A stretch of 64,000 bases of DNA from Propionivibrio soli (GTDB taxonomy: Bacteria > Pseudomonadota > Gammaproteobacteria > Burkholderiales > Rhodocyclaceae). This document shows positions 42,189-49,982 of this stretch, one piece after another. The notes below the pieces were generated by a model, which was given only the letters and a program-made list of their open reading frames with translations, did no database searches and was not told where the DNA came from. Position 1 is the stretch's first letter. Each line of letters opens with the position of its first letter. The stretch spans positions 124,001 through 188,000 of the forward strand of contig NZ_JANZKY010000012.1 of NCBI RefSeq assembly GCF_025770765.1. The letters run 5' to 3'. Position numbers and translations under genes: made by a program.

Positions 42189-43685
42189 TCAGAAATTGAA
42201 ATAGATGAAGGCGCTGACGCTATCCCGCGCCGCGTTGACCAGAACCAGGAACGCCGAGGAAACGAGCGTCGCGCCAAGTGCGATCGCAACGAAGCGCCCG
42301 CCCTTGCGGCAATGCGCGAGCAAGGCTTCCCCGATCCGGTTGCTGTTAGGCATGAGAAAGGAAATGCCGGCCAAGGCAACCAGCCAGACGGCGCCGCGAC
42401 CGACGTCGAGCCCGCGATTTCCCAAGATGACCGGCGGGAACATTTCACCGGTAACAGTTGAAGGCGTCACCATGCCGTTGAGGACCCGGAGCGCTGTCGG
42501 AAAATCCGGTGCACGGAAGAACACCCATGCGACCACCGCGCTGAGAAAGGTCATAGCCCATGCGACGAGCTTGAATGCCGGACCGTTAAGGTCGTAGAAA
42601 TTGTTCACCAGTTTTTGAAACGCGTGATTGATGACCAGGTAGATTCCGTGCAGCGTTCCCCAGAACACGAAAGTCCAACTGGCGCCGTGCCAGAGTCCTC
42701 CGAGCACCATGGTGACCATCAGGTTGATGTAGCGGCGGCGCGGGCCTTTCTGGTTTCCGCCGAGCGGAATATAGAGGTAGTCGCGTAGAAAGGCCGAAAG
42801 CGTCATGTGCCAACGACGCCAGAAATCGGAGATGTTGAGTGCCTTGTACGGCGAATTGAAGTTGTACGGCAGCTTGACGTTGAACATCCACGAGAGCCCG
42901 ATCGCCATGTCGGAGTACCCGGAGAAGTCGAAATAGAGCTGAAAGGTGTAGGCGAGAGCACCCATCCACGCTTCGACGAGATGGGGATGTTGCCCGAGGG
43001 CGGCCGCGTTGAATACGGCGTCGGCGTATGGGCTGACGCCATCTGCGAAGACGACCTTCTTGCTCAGCCCGATAGCGAATATCGCCATGCCTGCGGCCAC
43101 ATTCGCCACGTTCAACCGGTAGGTCGCGACTTCCTTGAACTGCGGCATCATCTGCGCGTGATGCAGGACGGGGCCGGCGATCAGATGCGGGAAGTAGGTT
43201 ACGAAAAGACCGAAATGAACGAAACGGTACTCCCGGGTTCCTTTCAAGTAACTGTCCGCGAGGAAGGCGATTTGCGTGAAGGTAAAGAACGATATGCCGA
43301 TCGGAAGGACGATGTTCCCCAGACTCCATGTCTGGTCGAGCAAGGCGTTCAGGTTGGCAATGAAGAACCCGGCGTACTTGAAATAGGCGAGGACGACGAG
43401 ATCGCCCGTTACGCCGATGATGAGCCAGCGCTTGGCTCGCCGCCTTTTTCTTTCATCGCCACCGAGTGGGTCCAACGTTCCGATATGTTTTCCGACAACG
43501 AAATTCCAAACAATCGACCCTAAGAGAAGAAGCGTGAATTCCGGCATCCAGTAGCCGTAAAACGCGACCGAGGCGCCGAATAGCCACGCCGCGGCGGCTA
43601 GTGGCCAACGTCCGCCCAGGACGTAATATCCGGCGAATACGACGGGGAGATAGACGCAAAAAAAAGCCGCGCTGGTAAAGAGCAT
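42189..43685 (-). CDS. MBOAT family O-acyltransferase (AlgI/DltB-like)
   Basis: 498 residues with about eleven membrane helices. The family features are plain: an N-terminal FFCVYLPVVFAGYYVLG, the central FDFSGYSDMAIGLSWMFN with PYNFNSPYKALNISDFWRRWH-type segment (here seen as NFNSPYKALNISDFWRRWH), and the catalytic histidine His333 in GGLWHGASWTF. It takes acyl groups from a cytoplasmic donor and exports them for transfer by the adjacent SGNH protein. An ACP at the head of the same operon could be the donor carrier, instead of acetyl-CoA (inference). Confidence 0.93.
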   Translation of the reverse strand: MLFTSAAFFCVYLPVVFAGYYVLGGRWPLAAAAWLFGASVAFYGYWMPEFTLLLLGSIVWNFVVGKHIGTLDPLGGDERKRRRAKRWLIIGVTGDLVVLAYFKYAGFFIANLNALLDQTWSLGNIVLPIGISFFTFTQIAFLADSYLKGTREYRFVHFGLFVTYFPHLIAGPVLHHAQMMPQFKEVATYRLNVANVAAGMAIFAIGLSKKVVFADGVSPYADAVFNAAALGQHPHLVEAWMGALAYTFQLYFDFSGYSDMAIGLSWMFNVKLPYNFNSPYKALNISDFWRRWHMTLSAFLRDYLYIPLGGNQKGPRRRYINLMVTMVLGGLWHGASWTFVFWGTLHGIYLVINHAFQKLVNNFYDLNGPAFKLVAWAMTFLSAVVAWVFFRAPDFPTALRVLNGMVTPSTVTGEMFPPVILGNRGLDVGRGAVWLVALAGISFLMPNSNRIGEALLAHCRKGGRFVAIALGATLVSSAFLVLVNAARDSVSAFIYFNF

Positions 43686-43715
43686 GCTGTGGGACTGACT
43701 GCCGAAGCCGTCGTT

Positions 43716-45422
43716 CTAGCGAGAAGGCATGGCGAAGTTGGGCGCCCGCGCCCGTAGCCATTGCTCCAGCATCATCGAAATCCAGATCATTTCGCCGTAG
43801 TACCCGGGATGTTCGTACAGGCGATGCGTGACGAGCTCGTCGACGAACGCAGCGCGGAGGATGCCGCGATGGACCAGACCGTGGATCGATTCGAACGCAA
43901 GTTCTCGCAGCTTATCGTGCCGTGTTACCCAGACCCCGAACGGAAGGCCGAACCCCTGTTTCTTCTTGACCAGGATTTCGTCCGGCAGGAAGCCGCGCAA
44001 GGCTTCCTTGAAGAACCAGCGCAGCTTGAGCCCTTTCAGCTTATATTCAGCCGGCAGTCGCAGTGAAAATTCAAGCAAGTCCGCATCGAGCATCGGGAAA
44101 GTGACGTCAATTCCGGCCAGTGCCGCTGTTCCGCACACTTTTGGCAAATCGCTTTCGGCGAGCGTGAACCGCCAGTCGAAGGCCAGTTCCCGGTTGACGT
44201 CGTTCTGGGTATGAGCGCTTTTCCAGACTTCGCGTTGCAGACGCAGCGGTGCGTCGAGGTCGATCGCGGCCAGGAACCCCGGCGTCAGCGCATCGTCCGT
44301 TCCGAGACGAGTGATTAGGTTGTACATTTTCAGGCGGTCCGGCATCGGAACGCTTGCCTGTTCGACATAACTCGCCGCCTTGCGAACGAGCGGAACGCGC
44401 CCGGCGGCCGCCGTGCCGAGGACCGGTTCCAGTACGCCAGTGCGCAGCAGCCCAGGAAAATGCCGATACCAGTTGAAGATACGCTGCTTGGCGTAGCGCG
44501 AATTGCCGCCGAAAAGCTCGTCGCCACCATCGCCCGCCATGATTCGCGTCACCCCGTCTTCCTTCGCCATGCGGGCGCAATAATAGGCGGGCAGGGCAGA
44601 AGAGTTGCCGAATGGCTGGTCGTAGTGCGTTGCCACGTCCGGTACGCCACGAACGACGTCCTCCGGGGTGACGTAATACTCATGGTGTTCGGTTTTGAAA
44701 TGCCGGGCGGCGATTCGGGCGTACTCCATTTCGTCGTAACCTTCGGCCTTGAATCCGATGGAGTACGTCGCTGCCGTACGACCGGTCGCCAAGCCAAGCA
44801 TTCCCGCCACGGTCGAGCTATCCGTCCCGCCGCTCAGGAAACAGCCGGGCTTGCCGCCATCGAAGCGTCGTTCGACGGCTTGCTGAAGCAATTGCCGGAA
44901 CTCGTCGCGTAACCGTGGAAAGTCGGGGCGCCCATTGTCTTCGAACTCGGGCACCCAGTACGGCGCGACCGCTAGTTGGCCGTTGCGGAATACGACGTAA
45001 TGCGCGGGCGGGACGCGGAAGACTCCCTTGAAGATCGTCCGTGGTGAGGGAATGGCGTGAATGTAAAGGTAATCGAAGATCGCCTGCGGATCGATCGAGG
45101 AACCGCCGTCAGCCAGATCGTCGGCGCGTTCAGCGAATCGCAACTCGTTATTGACGACCCGATAGCAGAGCGTCCGGATGGCAAACCGGTCGACAGCCAG
45201 GAAGACGCTGCCGTCAGGCGCCGTCAAACCGACGGCGAAATCCCCGGTGACCATTCTCGCCACGTCGGTACCGCGGCGCGAGAATGCTTCTGCCCAGGCC
45301 GCTGCTTCACCTTCACTATGAGCTAGGCGCTGGATGTCAGCGTCCGCAAAGCGTGGATGGCCGATAGACAGCACTTTTGTTCCCTGCTGCTTGACGCGCG
45401 GCGCGTCAGTTGTCGCGTTCAT
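43716..45422 (-). CDS. Asparagine synthase-like protein lacking the glutaminase cysteine
   Basis: 568 residues, starting MNATTDAPRVKQQG with AGGAAAAC upstream. The N-terminal domain (about 190 residues) keeps the Ntn-fold outline, such as VTGDFAVGLTAPDGSVFLAVDRF, but has no Cys2. The synthetase domain is intact: SGGTDSS at residues 197-203, DQPFGNSSALPAYY and MAGDGGDELFGGNSRYAKQ. It therefore probably uses free ammonia or another amine, or makes an amide/lactam, as in beta-lactam synthetase-like relatives. It lies between the VanZ-type and MBOAT genes. It is not a duplicate of the complete enzyme at 1790: length and N-terminus differ. Confidence 0.88.
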   Translation of the reverse strand: MNATTDAPRVKQQGTKVLSIGHPRFADADIQRLAHSEGEAAAWAEAFSRRGTDVARMVTGDFAVGLTAPDGSVFLAVDRFAIRTLCYRVVNNELRFAERADDLADGGSSIDPQAIFDYLYIHAIPSPRTIFKGVFRVPPAHYVVFRNGQLAVAPYWVPEFEDNGRPDFPRLRDEFRQLLQQAVERRFDGGKPGCFLSGGTDSSTVAGMLGLATGRTAATYSIGFKAEGYDEMEYARIAARHFKTEHHEYYVTPEDVVRGVPDVATHYDQPFGNSSALPAYYCARMAKEDGVTRIMAGDGGDELFGGNSRYAKQRIFNWYRHFPGLLRTGVLEPVLGTAAAGRVPLVRKAASYVEQASVPMPDRLKMYNLITRLGTDDALTPGFLAAIDLDAPLRLQREVWKSAHTQNDVNRELAFDWRFTLAESDLPKVCGTAALAGIDVTFPMLDADLLEFSLRLPAEYKLKGLKLRWFFKEALRGFLPDEILVKKKQGFGLPFGVWVTRHDKLRELAFESIHGLVHRGILRAAFVDELVTHRLYEHPGYYGEMIWISMMLEQWLRARAPNFAMPSR

Positions 45423-45492
45423 GACGGTTTTCCTATTCTGGTTCTTGGTTCGTCTTCGTTTATGTGACTCAAGTTCTTCGTTGCCATACCTA

Positions 45493-47817
45493 TCACCAGC
45501 GCCCCCTCTGTTCCCCGGCGCGAAGATGCGAGAACTGAATTAGTCCCAGGGCAACGGCGAGTACCGCATAAGTGACGGCATGTCGCGCATATCGCGCGGG
45601 GGCCGCGAGCTTTTCCAAGTCGCTTGTGCTAGGCATGAACTGCAAGGCGGAGAGCATCTTTCCGTGCTCAAGTACCGTCGGCTCTAATCCATACCAGAAC
45701 GCAATTGTCGCTATCGTTGCCGCGGCTGCCGCTATTAGGGCAGCCCGGGGGCGCCTATCTGCAAATGCGATGAATGCTCCCACAGATGCTGCCGCCAGGA
45801 ACAAACCCAGAGCCCCAAGGCCGAGTACGGCGCTGGTGACGAAGCTGCCTCCTCCGCGCATTATTTGCGTCATGCCGCCCGACGCCGTCAGGTCGAAGAT
45901 GACAAAATGCAACGGCCAGGCGAGCATCGCCGTAAACATCGTCCAGGTAAGAAAGGCGGCTACGTTGCCGCGTTCGAATACAAGCAGGGCGAACAATAGA
46001 GCACCGAGGGCAGCAAGAGCGACGACGGCATGCAAGGCAAGAAATCGGCCGATTAGTTCCCAATTCCATGGCCAGCCGAGGACTGGCGCTCCAATAAAGC
46101 TGTAAAACCGATCAATAGACACCACGGGTTGCAGCAAGGTCCACACGACGAGTCCCTGTGCTACCAACCACAGGGGCAGGAGAAAGAGACGTCCGGCTGT
46201 CTTCGCCCAGTTCAGGAACATGACGTGACCCGTACCGACCAGATAGCTTGCCGCGGCAACGAGGGCGATCGCAACAATCCTTGCGATACTGGCGGAGGTA
46301 GGTCTTGTGTGATTGACGAAATGCGCCATGAGGGAAATGGCGACCATCAATGCCAAAAACGTAATGGCGTGGCTTGTCCAAACGGGCCAAGGCGTGGAAG
46401 GAGGTTTCTCGAGACGGAAGGGCCTCTGTGCGGCTCGCACCGGACTCTGTTCGGCGCTGCCGCTAGCAGAATCGTGTCCGGCGAGTATCCATCGCATCAA
46501 CACGAGCCCGGCAATTCCTCCAAGGGTGCCGAGCAGGACGTCCGTCAGGTCTGCATATCTCCCAGGAAGAAACAGCTGCCCAGCTTCGCTGACGAAGGGA
46601 ACGAACGCGAGCCCAGACACGTCGGCCAAGCGCGGTCGGAAGCGCTTGGGAATACCCCGTGCGCGAGCTGCCGAGAAAAGCGCCCAAAGTACTCCGACAG
46701 GCATGAAGAATCCTGTCTTGCGGAGCAATTCATTAATGGCGTGGTATTCACTACCTTGATACAGCATTAAGAACGGCACTCGGGCGATTGCCCGCCACGC
46801 ATCATCAAGAGGGGCGGGCGGCATCTGGAAACCGAACGGATACCAGAAAACCCCGAGGACGATGGAAGCGACGATTACCCAGCCGAAAAACCAGAATTCC
46901 GGTCCCGCTTCGGCAATCAAGGCCAGCCAGCGGCGACCATGGGCCGCTGCGAATCCGCCAGCCATTCCCCCGGCCGCCGCCAAGAGAATGTCTGCGGTAT
47001 CTGTTACACGGGAATAAACGAAGAGCTGAAAACCCTCGATTGCCGCCGCCGCGAGTGCTGTGGACAAGGTCGTCCACAGCAACGAAGACCTTCGTCTGAG
47101 CGCCCAGAAGACTCCGACAGGTAGCCAGATGAGGACGTCGGTCAGGTATCCGTACAGGCTTTGCGCAGTACTGCCTTTGATGCCGGTAAATGGAAGCAGG
47201 ACGACCCGTCCTTCGCGCCATTTGTGATAGAGCTCGACGACGCTCACGGTCAAATCGAGCGGCATCATGCTGAATGCAAAAATGATCAGCAGATAGATGT
47301 GCAGCAACCTGCCTAAGCGATCCTGCTTGGATTCCATCCGCCACACGGCATCGAGCCAATTGCCTACCGTGTGGCCCCAGGCGTACTGCGCCGCGACCCC
47401 CACCATTCCTCCGAGGCTGAGCGCGAAGACGTCGCGTTGCGAAACAGTACGCGGGGGGAAGTACAGCTGGCTGAATTCGAGGAACACGGCAAGCCCCACA
47501 CCGCACCCGGCGACACCCAAGCGGAGCAACATCCCGATCAGGCCGCGTCGGTCTCCGACAATACGTTGCGCAACAAGAAACGACAGCGGGATGAGGAGGA
47601 GAAAGTTGACGGTCCAATCGGTAACCGATTGGATCCGTTGATCATGGAACGGGAGCGCAAGGAATGCGTCTACGGCGACATTCAGCGGAATAGGTGTGAA
47701 CCGCAGAGGAACCCAGCTGCCATAGATAACCAGAAGGAGGTACAGAATCGAAACCGAACTCAGCAAGCGCCGCGATGAAGCACGCGCAGCCGCGACGCCC
47801 ACCGGTGTATCGCTCAT
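45493..47817 (-). CDS. Multi-VanZ-domain integral membrane protein
   Basis: 774 residues, mostly membrane helices (about eighteen). VanZ-like units recur: one near residues 25-155 (DWTVNFLLLIPLSFLVAQ, VFLEFSQLYFPPRTVSQRDVF), a second near 205-310 (YLTDVLIWLPVGVFWAL, EGFQLFVYSRVTDTADILLA) and a third near 350-450 (LLRKTGFFMPVGVLWALF, EAGQLFLPGRYADLTDVLLG). Each shows the E-x-x-Q-L/F...D-(V/I)-L pattern. A further hydrophobic region of about 300 residues has no recognisable domain. VanZ domains occur in teicoplanin resistance and in EPS loci, but the reaction is not known. The start codon sits directly after an RNA hairpin containing the ribosome-binding site. Confidence 0.85.
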   Translation of the reverse strand: MSDTPVGVAAARASSRRLLSSVSILYLLLVIYGSWVPLRFTPIPLNVAVDAFLALPFHDQRIQSVTDWTVNFLLLIPLSFLVAQRIVGDRRGLIGMLLRLGVAGCGVGLAVFLEFSQLYFPPRTVSQRDVFALSLGGMVGVAAQYAWGHTVGNWLDAVWRMESKQDRLGRLLHIYLLIIFAFSMMPLDLTVSVVELYHKWREGRVVLLPFTGIKGSTAQSLYGYLTDVLIWLPVGVFWALRRRSSLLWTTLSTALAAAAIEGFQLFVYSRVTDTADILLAAAGGMAGGFAAAHGRRWLALIAEAGPEFWFFGWVIVASIVLGVFWYPFGFQMPPAPLDDAWRAIARVPFLMLYQGSEYHAINELLRKTGFFMPVGVLWALFSAARARGIPKRFRPRLADVSGLAFVPFVSEAGQLFLPGRYADLTDVLLGTLGGIAGLVLMRWILAGHDSASGSAEQSPVRAAQRPFRLEKPPSTPWPVWTSHAITFLALMVAISLMAHFVNHTRPTSASIARIVAIALVAAASYLVGTGHVMFLNWAKTAGRLFLLPLWLVAQGLVVWTLLQPVVSIDRFYSFIGAPVLGWPWNWELIGRFLALHAVVALAALGALLFALLVFERGNVAAFLTWTMFTAMLAWPLHFVIFDLTASGGMTQIMRGGGSFVTSAVLGLGALGLFLAAASVGAFIAFADRRPRAALIAAAAATIATIAFWYGLEPTVLEHGKMLSALQFMPSTSDLEKLAAPARYARHAVTYAVLAVALGLIQFSHLRAGEQRGRW

Positions 47818-47820
47818 TGC

Positions 47821-47839
47821 CCCCTCGCAGCGCGAGGGG
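47821..47839 (-). promoter_or_regulatory. Hairpin that would sequester the ribosome-binding site of the VanZ-type gene
   Basis: CCCCTCGC and GCGAGGGG (8-bp perfect arms, 3-nt loop) end 3 nt before the start codon at 47817. On the transcribed minus strand the 3' arm contains GAGGGG, the only Shine-Dalgarno-like sequence available. Folding would hide it, suggesting translational control or dependence on upstream translation. Confidence 0.5.
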
Positions 47840-47992
47840 TGCCGGCTTGCCGAGCGTGAGTCCGATGCAATTGGGTTGGTACGCTTGCGCTCTCGTTCAT
47901 ATTTTTCGGCGAAAACAATGAAGCGGCCAACATTGAAACAGCGCCGCGCGGCTGATGTCGAAGACGCGGCAAGAAGACCGCCGCGCGCGGGA

Positions 47993-48244
47993 TCAGGCGC
48001 CCGTCTTTTCGTTCACGAATTTGAGCAACGAGCCCAGTGTCGCAAAGGTTGCACCGTCGATCTCGTCGTCATCGACCGAGAACCCGAAAGTCTCTTCAAG
48101 GCGAGCGATCAAGGCAACAACGGCCATCGAATCGAGTTCGGGGATGGCCCCGAGCAATGCGGTCCGTTCGGTGAAATCGGCCGATCGCCCATTGAGATTG
48201 AGCACATCATCGAGTATGGACAAGATCTTATTTTTCGTATCCAA
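47993..48244 (-). CDS. Acyl carrier protein, exosortase A-associated
   Basis: 83 residues from a TTG start at 48244, preceded by GGAG with a 6-nt spacer; the first codons read (M)DTKNKILSILDDVLNL, the usual beginning of these ACPs. The longer frame from ATG 48268 would leave almost no leader after the TATAAT at 48278. The phosphopantetheine-attachment serine is Ser39 in PELDSMAVVALI. The C-terminal part ATFATLGSLLKFVNEK is typical of helix IV. It probably works with the acyl-CoA ligase encoded divergently 95 bp away and with the PLP decarboxylase after it, a set that recurs in XrtA clusters. The acyl group carried is unknown. Confidence 0.9.
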   Translation of the reverse strand: MDTKNKILSILDDVLNLNGRSADFTERTALLGAIPELDSMAVVALIARLEETFGFSVDDDEIDGATFATLGSLLKFVNEKTGA

Positions 48245-48250
48245 GTTCAG

Positions 48251-48254
48251 CTCC
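48251..48254 (-). promoter_or_regulatory. Ribosome-binding site selecting the TTG start of the ACP gene
   Basis: GGAG on the minus strand, 6 nt before the TTG at 48244. No comparable signal precedes the ATG at 48268. It therefore decides the start in favour of the TTG. Confidence 0.6.
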
Positions 48255-48269
48255 AAAGCGAAAGTCAAA

Positions 48270-48290
48270 CTCCGCGCATTATAGGCGGAG
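48270..48290 (-). promoter_or_regulatory. -10 element inside a dyad, divergent ACP/ligase promoter region
   Basis: A perfect TATAAT lies on the minus strand at 48283-48278. It is flanked by CTCCGC (48270-48275) and GCGGAG (48285-48290), a 6-bp inverted repeat spaced by 9 nt, which could be an operator covering the -10. A -35 match is not evident, so an activator may be required. It would place the transcript start about 27 nt before the TTG of the ACP gene. Confidence 0.5.
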
Positions 48291-48338
48291 AAGGCCCAAT
48301 CGACTGTGAGATACTACGCGCCGTCCAATAACGTCCTC

Positions 48339-49955
48339 ATGAGATACTTCGATCCTATGCGAGACGCCACCCTTCTACCCGATCTGATCACGCTTTCCGC
48401 GGACCGGACCCCCCAAGCGCCAGCCTTGACCTACGACGGTCGCACCATGAGTTACGGCGAACTCTCTGACGCCGTAAGCCGTTTCCGCAACGGGCTCATG
48501 AGCCTTGGACTCCAGAGAGGAGAGCGCGTTGCAATCTACCTGGAAAAACGCTTCGAAACGGTTATCGCGAGTTTCGGCGCGCCTGCTGCCGGCGGCGTAT
48601 TCGTCCCGCTCAATCCGCTGCTGAAGGCGGAGCAGGTGGGATATATCCTTCGCGACTGCAATGTGCGCGTACTCGTGACGTCTGCCGAGAGGCTCGCGTT
48701 GCTTTCCGACACGTTGCCTGCTTGTCATGATCTTCGACATGTCATCGTGCTGGATTCGGAAGAGCCGTTGCCTTCGGGTGGCGCCATCGGCTACCAGCGG
48801 TGGAGCGACGTGTTGGCGCAAAGCGAGGCAGAGGGGCATCGGGTGATCGATACTGATGTTCTAGGCATCCTGTATACCTCGGGAAGTACGGGTAAGCCGA
48901 AAGGCGTCGTTCTCTCGCACCGGAACATGGTGGCTGGGGCAAAGAGCGTCGCGAGTTATCTGGAGAATACGGCGGAGGACACACTGCTCGCGGCTCTGCC
49001 GCTTTCCTTCGACGCTGGCTTTAGTCAGCTCACGACCGCATTCCATGTCGGAGCGCGGGTGGCGCTTCTCAACTATCTTCTACCCCGGGACGTCGTAAAG
49101 GCGCTGGAACGCGAGCAGGTCACCGGACTGACGGCCGTACCGCCGCTTTATATCCAATTGACCCAGCTGACATGGCCCGAGTCGATCGCTGATCGGCTGC
49201 GTTATTTTGCTACGACCGGTGGCCGTATGCCGCGCGAGACGCTCACCGCTCTTCGGCAGAAACTTCCCAAATCGAAACCCTTCCTGATGTACGGGTTAAC
49301 CGAAGCGTTCCGGTCCACATTTTTGCCGCCGAGCGAAGTCGATCGGCGCCCGGATTCGATCGGAAAGGCGATTCCGAACGCGGAGATCCTCGTTCTCCGT
49401 GAAGACGGAACCGAATGTGCCCCCAATGAGCCTGGCGAACTGGTGCATCGGGGAGCGCTTGTCGGTCTGGGATATTGGAACGATCCGGAAAAGACGGCAG
49501 AGCGCTACAAGCCGTTGCCGGTTGGCGTAGCCAGCCGCGAGGCCGGTCTCGTTCTGCCCGAATTTGCCGTTTTTTCAGGCGATAACGTGCGCAAGGACGA
49601 GGAAGGTTTCATCTATTTCATCGGCCGACGCGACGAGATGATGAAGACCTCTGGCTACCGGGTCAGTCCCACCGAGGTGGAAGAGATTCTGTACGCGACC
49701 AAGCTTGTCGGCGAATGCGTGGCGTTCGGCGTGGACGACGATCGGCTGGGACATGCGATCCAAGTCATCGTTACACCGCCTTCTGGCGAGACGGAGCTGG
49801 ACACGGTGGCTTTGCTGGCCGAGTGCCGCAATCGAATGCCGGCCTATATGGTCCCCTCCGGGATCGAAGTTCGAAACGGACCGCTTCCGCGCAATCCGAA
49901 TGGCAAGATCGATCGCAAGACGTTGGCGACCGAGTGGGTCGAGAAGCATTCCTGA
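48339..49955 (+). CDS. Acyl-CoA ligase (AMP-forming), exosortase A-associated
   Basis: 538 residues from ATG 48339; GTG 48306 and ATG 48357 are alternatives, and none has a strong ribosome-binding site. The ANL-superfamily motifs are complete: YTSGSTGKPKGVVLSHRNM (P-loop), the FLMYGLTEAFRSTF adenine-binding region, GDNVRKDEEGFIYFIGRRDEMMK and the C-terminal lysine in NPNGKIDRKTL. The XrtA-associated ligase family normally sits beside a PLP decarboxylase and an ACP, as here. It probably adenylates an amino or fatty acid and loads it on the ACP. The substrate is unknown. Confidence 0.93.
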   Translation: MRYFDPMRDATLLPDLITLSADRTPQAPALTYDGRTMSYGELSDAVSRFRNGLMSLGLQRGERVAIYLEKRFETVIASFGAPAAGGVFVPLNPLLKAEQVGYILRDCNVRVLVTSAERLALLSDTLPACHDLRHVIVLDSEEPLPSGGAIGYQRWSDVLAQSEAEGHRVIDTDVLGILYTSGSTGKPKGVVLSHRNMVAGAKSVASYLENTAEDTLLAALPLSFDAGFSQLTTAFHVGARVALLNYLLPRDVVKALEREQVTGLTAVPPLYIQLTQLTWPESIADRLRYFATTGGRMPRETLTALRQKLPKSKPFLMYGLTEAFRSTFLPPSEVDRRPDSIGKAIPNAEILVLREDGTECAPNEPGELVHRGALVGLGYWNDPEKTAERYKPLPVGVASREAGLVLPEFAVFSGDNVRKDEEGFIYFIGRRDEMMKTSGYRVSPTEVEEILYATKLVGECVAFGVDDDRLGHAIQVIVTPPSGETELDTVALLAECRNRMPAYMVPSGIEVRNGPLPRNPNGKIDRKTLATEWVEKHS

Positions 49956-49982
49956 CTACCGAAGGTACCTTGCGGAGCGGTG

